A stretch of DNA of 64,000 nt from Pedobacter rhizosphaerae (GCF_900111155.1 NZ_FOGG01000008.1:79048-143047), one strand, 5' to 3'. Shown: positions 8,280 through 17,562, counted from the stretch's first letter. Notes: generated from the sequence alone by a model not told the origin. Made by a program: numbers and translations.

Positions 8280-9506
8280 TTGGAATATTTCAAAGTAATC
8301 GCTTTTACGCACCATCATATAGACCTAAAATCTTTAGGGAAGTTAGTTATTTGCGACGAAAGTCTGGATAATAGATTGAAGAATATTCAGGTGGAACTTC
8401 CTGTAAGTGAAATCTTTTATATAGGAACCTGTAATCGTGTAGAATTTGTTTTCTTAACCAAAGAAAAGACGGATAAGGAATTTGTAACCAAATTTCTGAG
8501 GGTTTTAGATATGGGTTTACCGGAAGAGTTTCTGGAGCGCTTTATAGATAATGTTTCTGTTTATGAGAACGAAGAGGCTTTCAATCACTTGTTAAGGACC
8601 TCTTGCTCATTAGAGAGTTTGGTTGTTGGGGAAAAGGAAATCCTGGCGCAAATTAGAAGAGCTTATGAAAGCTGCCGTGATGCTGGCTTTACTGGCGACT
8701 ACATGCGTATGATTATGGATCGTGTAGTTAAAACAGCTAAAGAGGTTTATACCCATACCAATATTTCAAAAAATCCCGTTTCTGTAGTTTCCCTGGCCTA
8801 CCGCAAACTTAAAGAGCTTAATATGTGTAGTAATTCACGTATTTTAATCATCGGAGCAGGAGAAACCAATCAAAATATTGCCAAATACCTCAATAAACAT
8901 AAATACTCTAACTTTTCAATTTTCAACAGAACGCTTTCTAAAGCACAATCATTAGCTAAAGAGCTTAATGGTAAGGCTTATACATTAGATGCCCTGGAAA
9001 ATTTCAATGAGGGTTTCGATGTAATTATCACTTGTACTGGCGCTACAGAACCAATTATTACCGAAGAACTTTATGCCAGATTGCTTAATGGCGAGACTGG
9101 CAAAAAAGTAATCGTCGATTTGGCTATTCCTAATGATGTAACTCCTGCGGTCATTCATCACAATCCTGTTCATTACATTGAGGTAGAATCGCTTAAAGAA
9201 GTTGCACGCAAAAATATCCAGGAGCGCTACAATGAGTTGGTTCATGCTGAAGAAATTATTGCTAATAATATCTCAGAATTTTTCCTTGTTTTAAAGCAAC
9301 GCCGCATAGAATTGGCTATGCAAGATGTTCCACGTAAAATTAAGGAGATTAAAAACACGGCTATCAATGGTGTTTTTGCTGATGAAATCAGTCAGATGGA
9401 TGAGGCCTCTCGTGAAGTATTGGAACGTGTAATGAACTACATGGAAAAAAAATGTATTAGTGTTCCAATGATCATGGCTAAAGAAATTTTAGTTAATCAA
9501 TCATAA
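8280..9506 (+). CDS. hemA: Glutamyl-tRNA reductase
   Basis: HemA reduces glutamyl-tRNA to glutamate-1-semialdehyde with NADPH, the first committed step of C5-pathway haem synthesis. The 408-residue protein has the catalytic domain with the nucleophilic Cys51 in YIGTCNRVEF, the conserved VVGEKEILAQIRRAYESC stretch, a Rossmann NADPH site (ILIIGAGETN, about residues 193-202) and a C-terminal dimerisation helix. The start is a TTG; no ATG lies near and the N-terminus matches the family from this codon. It opens a gene set that supplies the next enzymes (hemCD, hemB, hemL, hemE, hemJ). Confidence 0.95.
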   Translation: MEYFKVIAFTHHHIDLKSLGKLVICDESLDNRLKNIQVELPVSEIFYIGTCNRVEFVFLTKEKTDKEFVTKFLRVLDMGLPEEFLERFIDNVSVYENEEAFNHLLRTSCSLESLVVGEKEILAQIRRAYESCRDAGFTGDYMRMIMDRVVKTAKEVYTHTNISKNPVSVVSLAYRKLKELNMCSNSRILIIGAGETNQNIAKYLNKHKYSNFSIFNRTLSKAQSLAKELNGKAYTLDALENFNEGFDVIITCTGATEPIITEELYARLLNGETGKKVIVDLAIPNDVTPAVIHHNPVHYIEVESLKEVARKNIQERYNELVHAEEIIANNISEFFLVLKQRRIELAMQDVPRKIKEIKNTAINGVFADEISQMDEASREVLERVMNYMEKKCISVPMIMAKEILVNQS

Positions 9507-9570
9507 TCTTTCCTTCAAACATTTGTGATAATCTGAAAAGCAGGTTACTGTGCTTTTGGGTTAATGCAGT

Positions 9571-9619
9571 CCCGCTATTCGTTCCTGCCGATAAAAGAAC
9601 GGCATCCACTGCTATCGGG
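9571..9619 (+). repeat. Dispersed hairpin element, copy A
   Basis: Core begins CCCGCTATTCGTTCCTGCC and ends GGCATCCACTGCTATCGGG. Inner stem TGCCG/CGGCA; outer CCCG/CGGG. It is preceded at about 9535-9557 by a small hairpin AAAAGCA-n8-TGCTTTT. Two further copies are at 20552-20599 (inverted) and 35779-35827. It lies between hemA and hemC. The remaining bases of this 340-bp gap hold the hemC promoter and nothing else I recognise. Confidence 0.85.
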
Positions 9620-9798
9620 TTTAGTTAACTTCTTCTGAGGTGCTTCGGTAGGAAAACCGATTTGTAAAGCTTTTCTGTTGCTTTTCTCAAATTCAGTACA
9701 TCCGTTTTAGGTTTATTTACCTAAGAAAATTACATTACCTTTATTTTAAATGAAAATGAGCGGAGTTTATGTAACCTCACTGTCTCATTTTTAAACAT

Positions 9799-9832
9799 TT
9801 TGTTAGATAAAGCGGTAATTACCTTAAATTTG
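9799..9832 (+). promoter_or_regulatory. Predicted hemC-hemD promoter
   Basis: TTTG (9799-9802), 22 bases, then TAAATTTG (9825-9832): both Bacteroidetes sigma-A elements at plausible spacing. The GTG start follows 20 bases later. Confidence 0.65.
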
Positions 9833-9852
9833 CATTTCATTTAAATTTGATA

Positions 9853-11433
9853 GTGAAGAAATTAATCATCGGAACACGCGGAAGCGATCTGGCCTTATGG
9901 CAGGCAAACCACATTAAAGATGAGTTGGCTGCAATTGGCGTAGAAGCAGAACTTAAAATCATTAAAACGCAGGGCGACAAAATTCTAAACCTAAGGTTAG
10001 ATAAACTGGAAGGTAAAGGCTTTTTCACCAAAGAATTGGAGGAAGAACTTTTAGGGGGAACCATCGATTTAGCGGTGCATTCACTCAAAGATCTCCCAAC
10101 GGTGCATCCTGAAGGTTTGGTTATTGCAGCAATTCCTGCCAGAGAAGAGGCTACAGAATATCTTTTGATTTTAAAAGATTGCGTTGATGTTTCTCAGAAA
10201 CTATCACTTAAAAAGGGTGCCATGGTAGGAACATCTTCTAACCGTCGTAAAGCGCAATTATTAGGCTTGCGTCCTGATTTAGAGATTGAAGACCTTCGTG
10301 GTAACGTGCCTACACGCATTCAAAAGCTTAGAGATGAAGATTATGATGCCATTATGCTGGCCAAAGCCGGTGTTAAGCGTTTAGGTCTGGATCTGAGTGA
10401 TCTGCATATTGAAGAGTTAGAAACTACCGAATTTATTCCCGCACCGGCTCAAGGTGCTTTAGGTATTCAGATCAGGGAGCATGATGCCGAACTGTTTGAA
10501 TTACTTCAAAAGATAAATAACCCCGCAACTGCCGAAGAAGTAGCTGTTGAGCGTAAAGTGCTTAATCTTTTTGAGGGTGGCTGCCATATGCCTTTAGGCT
10601 GCTACTGCAAAAAGGAAGACGGAGAATTTGAGGTTTGGACTGCCAAGGCCGAAACTGCCGAAGATTTTCCTGAACGTTTATTTTTACGTGCTAATAGTAC
10701 TGAAGGATTGGCAGAAAAGATCGTTGCTAAATTTAGTGGAGAAAGAAAAAAGCCGGGCAAAGTATTTATCTCTCGTGAAATTGGAGAACACAGCTATTTC
10801 CGCCGTGCATTAGAAAATAATAATATTGAAATTGAAGGTCGTTCGCTCATCCGTACCTTTCCAATCGTTACGGTATTAGATCAGTTTATTCTACGTCATG
10901 TAGATTGGATTTTCTTTAGCAGCCGCAATAGCGTAGACTATTTCTTTAACCTTAAACCCGTTCTGCCTAAAAAAGCTAAGTTCGGCGTGGTAGGAAGAGG
11001 ATCTGAAGATGCATTAAGAAAATATGGTCACTTTGCCGATTTCGTGGGTACCAGTGGTGATATCACTGAGGTAGCAGAGGATTTTGCTCAATTGGTTTCA
11101 GGAAAACACGTACTGTTCCCAAGAGCGCAAGACTCATTGCAGTCTATCCAGAAATCACTGCCAGCAGATGCTAAAATAATCGACTTGCCTATTTACGAAA
11201 CTGTAATAGAAGAGGATATTGATCAAAGCTATGCCGATGTTTTAATCTTTACCAGCCCATCTAACGTAGATGCTTATTTTGTAGATAATCTGCTTGAACC
11301 AGGACAGCAAGTAATTGCTATCGGAAACTCTACAGGCAAGAAATTTGATGAAATGGGTGTGAAGTATACTCTACCCTATTCACCAGATGAAATTGGATTA
11401 GCAGAGGCTGTTTTTGGGATTGATATAAAGTAA
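9853..11433 (+). CDS. hemCD: Fused hydroxymethylbilane synthase / uroporphyrinogen-III synthase
   Basis: One polypeptide of about 526 residues carries two consecutive haem enzymes. The N-terminal half (to about residue 290) is HemC: GTRGSDLALWQ, AVHSLKDLPT, the substrate-binding GTSSNRRKAQ and LRGNVPTR motifs, and the dipyrromethane-anchoring Cys in FEGGCHMPLG (residue 246 counted from the TTG at 9847). The C-terminal half (from KPGKVFISREIGEH) is HemD, which closes and inverts ring D. HemC-HemD fusions are known in Bacteroidetes, and the frame is continuous. The GTG at 9853 is preferred; the TTG at 9847 would add two residues. Confidence 0.93.
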   Translation: MKKLIIGTRGSDLALWQANHIKDELAAIGVEAELKIIKTQGDKILNLRLDKLEGKGFFTKELEEELLGGTIDLAVHSLKDLPTVHPEGLVIAAIPAREEATEYLLILKDCVDVSQKLSLKKGAMVGTSSNRRKAQLLGLRPDLEIEDLRGNVPTRIQKLRDEDYDAIMLAKAGVKRLGLDLSDLHIEELETTEFIPAPAQGALGIQIREHDAELFELLQKINNPATAEEVAVERKVLNLFEGGCHMPLGCYCKKEDGEFEVWTAKAETAEDFPERLFLRANSTEGLAEKIVAKFSGERKKPGKVFISREIGEHSYFRRALENNNIEIEGRSLIRTFPIVTVLDQFILRHVDWIFFSSRNSVDYFFNLKPVLPKKAKFGVVGRGSEDALRKYGHFADFVGTSGDITEVAEDFAQLVSGKHVLFPRAQDSLQSIQKSLPADAKIIDLPIYETVIEEDIDQSYADVLIFTSPSNVDAYFVDNLLEPGQQVIAIGNSTGKKFDEMGVKYTLPYSPDEIGLAEAVFGIDIK

Positions 11434-11846
11434 TGGAGAAGAAATAAAAAGTAGTTAGTAATTAGTCGTTAGTACTTAGCTATTGCGCCAATTCCTTCCT
11501 CTCGTTGGGGAATTTAAGGAAGGAGACTGTACTTAATTAGGTTTGTCATCCTGAGCCTGTCGAAGGATTTACATCAAGTGCATTTAATGCGTTTCGGCAA
11601 CTTGTCCCGGTTTTACTAGGGAAGCTCAAGGAGACAACGTTGAAGAAGATTAATTGATTAAGGATACGGCCTTGAAGGCTTAAATGAATATTTTCTTCAA
11701 AATCGTCATGCTGAAATTGTTTCAGCATCTTTAATGAGGAATTTAATGAAGAGCCAAAATAAATAAGTATTTAGGCTGTAGTATACAGACATAGTAAATC
11801 CTGTCTTGATACCCGATACTAACTACTTGATACTAAAATAATAATT
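11434..11846 (+). repeat. Intergenic region with repeat fragments before hemB
   Basis: A gene-free gap of 413 bp. At about 11546-11570 it holds GTCATCCTGAGCCTGTCGAA, a word found again near 56,035, 56,280 and 62,110. At about 11706-11732 there is a GTCATGCTGAAATTGTTTCAGCAT hairpin-type word. AGTTAGTAATTAGTCGTTAG-like low-complexity words occur at 11450-11480. A short minus-strand frame across it is repeat sequence, not a gene. I see no clear promoter for hemB. Confidence 0.6.
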
Positions 11847-12815
11847 ATGTTAAATCGTCCGCGTAGATTAAGGAAAAATCCTTTAGTGAGAGAGATGGTA
11901 GCCGAAACCCGGTTATCAAAAGATATGTTTGTTTACCCGTACTTCGTTGTGCCGGGGAGCAACGTAACTCATGCCATTGATGCGATGCCAGGTGTGAATC
12001 ATTACTCTATCGATACCTTAGTTAAAGATGTAGAGTTAGGTTTAAAGAAAGGGCTTAACAAGATTATGCTTTTTGGTGTTGGAGATGAAAAATCTGCCGA
12101 TGCTAAATCTGCCTATCATGATCATTCTTTAGTTCCTACAGCAACACGGGAGCTGAAGAAACAATTTGGGGATGATTTATACCTCATTACCGATGTTTGC
12201 GTTTGTTCTTACACTACACACGGTCACTGTGGCATTTTAGAAAACGATTACGTTCAGAATGACAAAACAGTAGAGGTGATTGCCAAAATGGCTTTAACCC
12301 ATGCTGAAGCGGGAGCAGATATGTTTGCCCCGTCAGATATGATGGATGGTAGGATTGAAGCCATGCGCAACCTTTTAGATCAGAACGGTTTTGTAAATGC
12401 GGCCATTATGAGCCATGCTACCAAATTTGCCTCAGCTTATTACGGGCCATTTAGAGAAGCTGCAGATTGTGCGCCAAGCAAAGGGGATAGAAAAGCTTAT
12501 CAAATGGATTTCAGAAATCCTTTAGAGGCTTTGCGCGAAGCGCAACTGGATGAACAGGAGGGAGCAGATGTTTTAATGGTAAAACCAGGTTTGGCTTATT
12601 TAGATATTATTCAGCGATTAAAACAAGATACCAACTTGCCTATTGCGGTATACAACGTATCAGGTGAATACTCTATGGTAAAAGCAGCTGCAGAGAGAGG
12701 TTGGATTGATGAGCAAAAAGTGGTTATGGAAACCATGCATGCATTCGCACGTGCCGGTGCCAGTATTATTACTACTTACCATATTAAAGATATTTTAAAT
12801 AACGATTGGCTTTAA
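11847..12815 (+). CDS. hemB: Porphobilinogen synthase (ALA dehydratase)
   Basis: HemB condenses two 5-aminolevulinate molecules to porphobilinogen. The 322-residue protein has the zinc-site cysteines Cys118, Cys120 and Cys128 in DVCVCSYTTHGHCG, marking it as the zinc-dependent type. The two Schiff-base lysines are Lys193 (SHATKFASAYYG) and Lys246 (VLMVKPGLAY). The APSDMMDGRI motif is also intact. It lies between hemCD and hemL in the same direction, 413 bp after hemCD across repeat-containing DNA, so it may have its own promoter. Confidence 0.97.
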   Translation: MLNRPRRLRKNPLVREMVAETRLSKDMFVYPYFVVPGSNVTHAIDAMPGVNHYSIDTLVKDVELGLKKGLNKIMLFGVGDEKSADAKSAYHDHSLVPTATRELKKQFGDDLYLITDVCVCSYTTHGHCGILENDYVQNDKTVEVIAKMALTHAEAGADMFAPSDMMDGRIEAMRNLLDQNGFVNAAIMSHATKFASAYYGPFREAADCAPSKGDRKAYQMDFRNPLEALREAQLDEQEGADVLMVKPGLAYLDIIQRLKQDTNLPIAVYNVSGEYSMVKAAAERGWIDEQKVVMETMHAFARAGASIITTYHIKDILNNDWL

Positions 12816-12892
12816 AAAGTTGTAAGTTATAGGTCATAAGTCTTACGTTTTGGCGTGCACTTAAAACTTAATACGTACTACTTAAAACTAAA

Positions 12893-14266
12893 ATGATGTT
12901 AGATTCAATAAAAAAAATGTTTTCAGGCAATGAAGCCGATGTTCCAGTAAATACCGGAAGCAAACCTGATATTTCCAGAGTAAAATCTGCCGAACTCTAC
13001 GAGAAATCAAAAACCTATTTTCCTGGAGGAGTTAACTCTCCGGTAAGGGCTTTTAAATCGGTATACGGAACACCTTTGTTTATAGAAAAAGGTGATGGAT
13101 GTTATATTTGGGATGCTGATGGAAACCAGTTTATTGATTTTTGTGGCAGCTGGGGGCCTTTAATTTTAGGACACAACAATCCTAAAATAAGAGAAAAGGT
13201 AACCGAAGTGATGCAGAACGGAATGAGCTTCGGAGCACCTACGGCATTGGAAAATGAACTGGCAGAGCTGATTATTAAAAACAATCGCTTCGTTGAAAAA
13301 ATTCGTTTTACGAGTTCTGGAACAGAGGCAGTAATGTCGGCAATCCGTTTAGCAAGAGGCTTTACCGCTCGCGATAAAATTATCAAATTTGAAGGTTGCT
13401 ATCACGGACACAGCGATTCGTTGTTGGTTAAAGCAGGTTCTGGATTGGTTACCTTTGGCGAAACCTCATCGGCTGGTGTACCTAAATCTTTTGCAGAGGA
13501 AACGATTGTTATTCCATTAAATGATACCACGGCGATTGAGCAGGCTTTTGCCCAGTTCAAAGATCAGGTTGCAGCAGTAATTATTGAGGGTATCCCTGCC
13601 AATAACGGACTGATTATGCAGGATGAAGAATATATCAGATTCTTGAGGAAAATCTGTACCGATAATGACTCATTATTAATTTTTGATGAGGTAATTACTG
13701 GCTTTAGAGTAGGTTTTGAAGGTGCAGCAGCACATTATGGCATTACGCCAGATATTGTTACTTATGGTAAAATTATCGGTGGAGGGTTGCCAGTAGGTAT
13801 GTACGGTGCCTCAAATGAAATTATGGCTCATATTTCTCCAGATGGGGGAGTATATCAGGCTGGAACACTTTCAGGAAATCCTGTAGCCATGGCAGCTGGT
13901 ATTGCTACCTTAACAGAATTAAATAAATCGGGTTTTTATAAAGACTTAAATACCAAAGCACAAGAATTTGTAGCCAGCATTCAGCGTTTTGCAACAGCGA
14001 GAAACTATAAGTTTAAAGTATTTACAGTTGGCTCTATTTTTTGGTTTGCGTTTACTGATAAGGACAAAATTCAATCTGCCGATGATATTGATGCAGGAAG
14101 CATGGAGAAATTTAAGGTGATGCACCGAGAGTTGCTCAACCGTGGCATTTATTTGGGCCCTTCCGGATATGAGGTTGGTTTCGTATCTTCAGCACATACT
14201 AAGATTGAGTTGGAAAAAGCAAAAAGAGCAATTTTTGAGGCGCTGGATTTAGTGTTTAAGAAATAA
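12893..14266 (+). CDS. hemL: Glutamate-1-semialdehyde 2,1-aminomutase
   Basis: HemL converts glutamate-1-semialdehyde into 5-aminolevulinate, using PLP. The 457-residue class-III aminotransferase fold shows the PLP lysine Lys293 in VTYGKIIGGGLPVG, the LLIFDEVITGFRVG strand that holds the cofactor-binding Asp, and the GGVNSPVRAF N-terminal signature. About 25 residues precede the usual family start (KSAELYEKSKTYFPGG). A second ATG at 12896 is an equally possible start. It is 77 bp after hemB and 23 bp before a histidine kinase gene, so the following signalling genes are probably on its transcript. Confidence 0.96.
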   Translation: MMLDSIKKMFSGNEADVPVNTGSKPDISRVKSAELYEKSKTYFPGGVNSPVRAFKSVYGTPLFIEKGDGCYIWDADGNQFIDFCGSWGPLILGHNNPKIREKVTEVMQNGMSFGAPTALENELAELIIKNNRFVEKIRFTSSGTEAVMSAIRLARGFTARDKIIKFEGCYHGHSDSLLVKAGSGLVTFGETSSAGVPKSFAEETIVIPLNDTTAIEQAFAQFKDQVAAVIIEGIPANNGLIMQDEEYIRFLRKICTDNDSLLIFDEVITGFRVGFEGAAAHYGITPDIVTYGKIIGGGLPVGMYGASNEIMAHISPDGGVYQAGTLSGNPVAMAAGIATLTELNKSGFYKDLNTKAQEFVASIQRFATARNYKFKVFTVGSIFWFAFTDKDKIQSADDIDAGSMEKFKVMHRELLNRGIYLGPSGYEVGFVSSAHTKIELEKAKRAIFEALDLVFKK

Positions 14267-14289
14267 TCAATTGATCATACAAATCTGAC

Positions 14290-15156
14290 ATGAAAAAATC
14301 CATTATCATATTTTACTGTTTATTGCTCTATGCCTTAATTCAGTTAATTTCCTGGGGTACCTTGGTAGTACGCTTACAGCCAAGCCGTATGACGATGATT
14401 ATGGGTGAGGGCTCTGTGTTTTTATTTTTACTTTGTATTGGTGGATATTTTCTTCACCAATCGCTAAAAAAAGAAGATAATTTAAGGGAACAACAACAGA
14501 ATTTTTTAATGTCTATAACCCATGAGCTGAAATCGCCATTGGCAGCTATTAAACTTTCTATCCAAACAATTATTAAAAGAGATCTGGACAAAGCCAGACA
14601 AACCTCTTTGCTTAATAATTCGTTAAAGGATATAGAACGATTAGACGATTTGGTAGAAAATATGCTTTTGGCAACGAAAATCGAGAATCGTTCTTATAGT
14701 TTTCCTAAAGAATCCTTTAACTTTTCAGAATTGGTATATAAAATTACAGATCGGTTACAGGTACACTCATGTGGATGCGAGCAGATCATTAATGCTAAAA
14801 TTCAGCCAAATTTGCAGTTAGTGGGTGACAAATTTGCCTTATCGTCAGTAGTGACCAATTTGATTGAAAATGCAGTGAAGTATTCTAACCCATGTGATGA
14901 GATAAATGTGCATTTAGATAAGATTGACGGGCATGTTATGCTTAGCGTAGCAGATAAAGGCCCTGGTATTTCAGATGCCGAAAAAATGTTGATATTTGAT
15001 AAGTTTTACCGCGTTGGTAATGAGAATGTCAGAAAAGCGAAAGGAACGGGTTTAGGCTTGTTTATTGTGAAAGAGGTATTACAACATCATGACGCTGATA
15101 TTATAGTTAAAGACAATCAGCCTCAGGGAAGTATTTTTGAAGTAACATTTAGTTAA
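14290..15156 (+). CDS. Two-component sensor histidine kinase
   Basis: A 288-residue compact kinase. Two transmembrane helices (about residues 6-26 and 40-57) enclose only a short loop, so it has almost no extracytoplasmic sensor domain. The phospho-acceptor His78 lies in SITHELKSPLAAIKLSI. The ATPase domain follows with LIENAVKYSN (N box), DKGPGIS (G1) and GTGLGLFIVKEVL (G2). The response regulator begins 8 bp downstream. The pair sits inside the haem cluster between hemL and hemE, so it may sense membrane, redox or haem-related state; that link is positional inference only. Confidence 0.93.
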   Translation: MKKSIIIFYCLLLYALIQLISWGTLVVRLQPSRMTMIMGEGSVFLFLLCIGGYFLHQSLKKEDNLREQQQNFLMSITHELKSPLAAIKLSIQTIIKRDLDKARQTSLLNNSLKDIERLDDLVENMLLATKIENRSYSFPKESFNFSELVYKITDRLQVHSCGCEQIINAKIQPNLQLVGDKFALSSVVTNLIENAVKYSNPCDEINVHLDKIDGHVMLSVADKGPGISDAEKMLIFDKFYRVGNENVRKAKGTGLGLFIVKEVLQHHDADIIVKDNQPQGSIFEVTFS

Positions 15157-15164
15157 TCTCAATT

Positions 15165-15869
15165 ATGTCACAAAAATTAAGAATTCTGTTGGTAGAAGAC
15201 GAGGACCACTTGTTGGATGCCATTAAATTAAACCTCGAACTTGAGGGTTATAAAGTTCACGCCGTTAAAGATGGCAAAACCGCTCTTAAAGTATTTAAAG
15301 AAGAACGCTTTAATCTAATTATTTTAGATGTTATGTTGCCAGAAATGGATGGTTTCCAGGTTTGTGAAACAATTCGTTTAGAAAACACTGAAGTTCCAAT
15401 TTTATTCTTAACCGCGAAGAACACATCAGAAGATCGTGTGTTAGGCCTTAAAAAAGGTGCAGATGATTATTTAGTAAAACCTTTCAACTTAGAAGAATTA
15501 ATTCTTCGTGTAGGTATTTTAGTTAAACGCAGCTTAAAATCAGACGATTTAAAAGAGTTAAACTCTTATAAAATCGGTGATAAAACCATCTATTTTAATT
15601 CTTTTGAATTAAAACATGATGACGGAACCATCACTCCGCTAACGAAAAAAGAAACCATGTTGTTAAAGCTTTTAATAGAGCGTAAAAATGATGCCGTTTC
15701 TCGTGAGCAGATTTTGGAAACCGTTTGGAATTATGATGTTTATCCTTCAACCAGAACGATTGACAACTTCATTTTAACTTTCCGTAAGTATTTTGAGCCA
15801 GATCAAAAAAATCCAGTGTATTTTCACTCTATACGTGGTGTTGGTTATAAATTTACCGATAGTCATTAA
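15165..15869 (+). CDS. OmpR/PhoB-family response regulator
   Basis: A 234-residue regulator. The receiver domain (about 5-118) has the acidic pair in LLVEDEDHLL, the phospho-acceptor Asp55 in IILDVMLPEMDG, the T of FLTAKNT and the Lys of DYLVKPF. The C-terminal winged helix (about 135-230) has the ETVWNYDVYPSTRTIDNFI recognition region and ends GVGYKF. It is coupled to the kinase 8 bp upstream and overlaps the following TPR gene by one base, so all three are likely translated from one message. Confidence 0.95.
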   Translation: MSQKLRILLVEDEDHLLDAIKLNLELEGYKVHAVKDGKTALKVFKEERFNLIILDVMLPEMDGFQVCETIRLENTEVPILFLTAKNTSEDRVLGLKKGADDYLVKPFNLEELILRVGILVKRSLKSDDLKELNSYKIGDKTIYFNSFELKHDDGTITPLTKKETMLLKLLIERKNDAVSREQILETVWNYDVYPSTRTIDNFILTFRKYFEPDQKNPVYFHSIRGVGYKFTDSH

Positions 15870-16384
15870 TGTACAATAACAAAGGCAGGTATGCACTAAT
15901 GGCTGTTTTCATATTGGCCGCCGTAGTGTGTATAATTTATAAACAATACCAACTGGCCGCAGTTTCGGCCTTTTTGTTTGCTTTTGTAATATGGAGCCAT
16001 TTTAAGCACAGCTCGGTGCTTATGGCTTCGAAACATTTCAAGAACAAAGAGTTTGGTAAAGCCAGAGAAATGTTGGCTGAAGTGACAAAGCCAGAGCAGT
16101 TGGCTAAAAGCCGTCGAGGTTATTATGAGTTTATGCAGGGTGAATTAGCCTTGAAGGATGAAAATTACGACAAGGCAGAATATCATTTTCAGGTAGCAAG
16201 CCGTTACGCGGTGGGTGGTAAAACACAAAAGGCTTACGTAGTGATTCATTTAGCTAATTTGGCCTTAAGGAAAAAGGATAAAGAAAGAGCAGAAACCTAT
16301 ACCCAGTTGGCAAAGGAATTGGCCGAAACCCAACGTTCGAAGGATATTATTGCTAAAATAGAAAGAGAAATCAGTAAATTATAA
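15869..16384 (+). CDS. Membrane-anchored TPR-like protein
   Basis: A 171-residue protein. Two hydrophobic segments (about 9-25 and 30-47) anchor it, followed by a helical domain with TPR character (AREMLAEVTKPEQLAKSRRGYYEFMQGELALKDENYDKAEYHFQVASRYA..., about residues 64-165). Its ATG overlaps the TAA of the response regulator (TAATG). The function is unknown. Coupling to the kinase/regulator pair suggests an accessory or scaffold role in that signalling system, which is an inference. Confidence 0.8.
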   Translation: MYNNKGRYALMAVFILAAVVCIIYKQYQLAAVSAFLFAFVIWSHFKHSSVLMASKHFKNKEFGKAREMLAEVTKPEQLAKSRRGYYEFMQGELALKDENYDKAEYHFQVASRYAVGGKTQKAYVVIHLANLALRKKDKERAETYTQLAKELAETQRSKDIIAKIEREISKL

Positions 16385-16457
16385 TATTAATACTGTCATT
16401 TTGAATAACGAAGCACCAGTTTAGGAATAAAAAGGTACTTCGTTTTTTTTTTATTTA

Positions 16458-16465
16458 TACCTTTG
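16458..16465 (+). promoter_or_regulatory. Predicted -7 promoter element of hemE
   Basis: TACCTTTG matches TAnnTTTG and lies 71 bases before hemE, after a T-rich run at 16442-16453 that could close the TPR transcript. The gap also carries GTCATTTTGAAT and GACCGAAGGGATGAC, fragments like the dispersed GTCATCCTGA repeat. Confidence 0.55.
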
Positions 16466-16536
16466 CGCAATTAAAATTTTATAGATATCGGAATCGTCTT
16501 GCTGAATGATGACCGAAGGGATGACAAATACAAATC

Positions 16537-17562
16537 ATGAAGAATAATTTATTTTTAGACGCTGCATTTTCGAAACAAACTGAACGTCCACCCGTATGGA
16601 TGATGCGTCAGGCTGGTCGTTTTATGCCACAATATTGGGAGATTAAGAACAAGTACTCATTTTTAGAAATGTGTAAAACTCCTGAGATTGCAGCTGATGT
16701 AACCATGTTACCAGTTGATTTATTGGGTATTGATGCAGCGATATTATTTTCTGATATTTTAGTAACCGGCGAAGCTATGGGCGGCGATTTGAGCTTTACC
16801 CAAGGCGTTGGTCCTAAATTTGCCAACCCGGTTCGTACAGCAAAAGATGTAGAGGCTTTAAATGTTGATTGTTTGAGCGAACTTCAATATGTGGCAGATG
16901 CCATAAAGGTAATTCAACAAAGATTAAATGGCAGTATTCCATTAATAGGTTTTGCCGGAGCCCCTTTTACGGTAATGAGTTACCTGGTTGAGGGCGGATC
17001 GTCTAAAGACTTTAAGCTAACCAAGTTGATGTTGCACAACCAACCTGAGCTTGCGCACCAGCTTTTGGCTAAAATTGCTAAAGTAACAGCCGAGTATTTA
17101 AACCTTCAGATTGCTGCAGGAGTGAACGCCATTCAGGTTTTTGACAGCTGGGCTTTAGCTTTATCATGGAATGATTATCAGGAGTTCTCCCATCGCTATA
17201 TTCAAGAAATTATTGCCAACTTAAATAGAAAAGATATCCCAGTAATTTCCTTCTGTAAAGGAAGCTCTGTATTTGCATCTATTATGGCAGAGGCGAAGCC
17301 TGATGTAATTTCTGTAGACTGGAACGCAGATTTATTAAATATTAAAAATGCTTTACCTGCTGGCATCGCCGTTCAGGGAAATTTAGATCCACACATTTTA
17401 TATGCTGATAAAGCGGTAATTAAAGCACAGATACACAAATTGTTTGAGCGTATGCGCGGTACAGAAGGCTTTATATTTAATCTAGGACACGGTATTATGC
17501 CTGATATTCCTTTCGATAACGTGAAATATGCTATTGAGGTAGTAAAGGAGTTTAAGTATTAA
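16537..17562 (+). CDS. hemE: Uroporphyrinogen decarboxylase
   Basis: HemE removes the four acetate carboxyls of uroporphyrinogen III to give coproporphyrinogen III, in the cytoplasm. The 341-residue protein starts with the family signature PPVWMMRQAGRFMPQYWEIK, containing the Arg and Gln of the substrate loop. It has the catalytic Asp region AILFSDILV, GFAGAPFTVMSYLVEGG, and the C-terminal NLGHGIMPDIP. It is followed by the toxin-like gene pair and then hemJ. No coproporphyrinogen oxidase (hemF/hemN) or ferrochelatase (hemH) is in the window. Confidence 0.97.
   Translation: MKNNLFLDAAFSKQTERPPVWMMRQAGRFMPQYWEIKNKYSFLEMCKTPEIAADVTMLPVDLLGIDAAILFSDILVTGEAMGGDLSFTQGVGPKFANPVRTAKDVEALNVDCLSELQYVADAIKVIQQRLNGSIPLIGFAGAPFTVMSYLVEGGSSKDFKLTKLMLHNQPELAHQLLAKIAKVTAEYLNLQIAAGVNAIQVFDSWALALSWNDYQEFSHRYIQEIIANLNRKDIPVISFCKGSSVFASIMAEAKPDVISVDWNADLLNIKNALPAGIAVQGNLDPHILYADKAVIKAQIHKLFERMRGTEGFIFNLGHGIMPDIPFDNVKYAIEVVKEFKY

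Noticed and set aside
9853..11433. Suspicion that the hemC-hemD fusion is a frameshift or assembly artefact
   Set aside because: Both enzyme halves are complete and in one frame, and such fusions are known in this phylum.
11546..11728. 60-residue minus-strand frame before hemB
   Set aside because: It is made of the GTCATCCTGAGCCTGTCGAAGG-type repeat and flanking intergenic bases.
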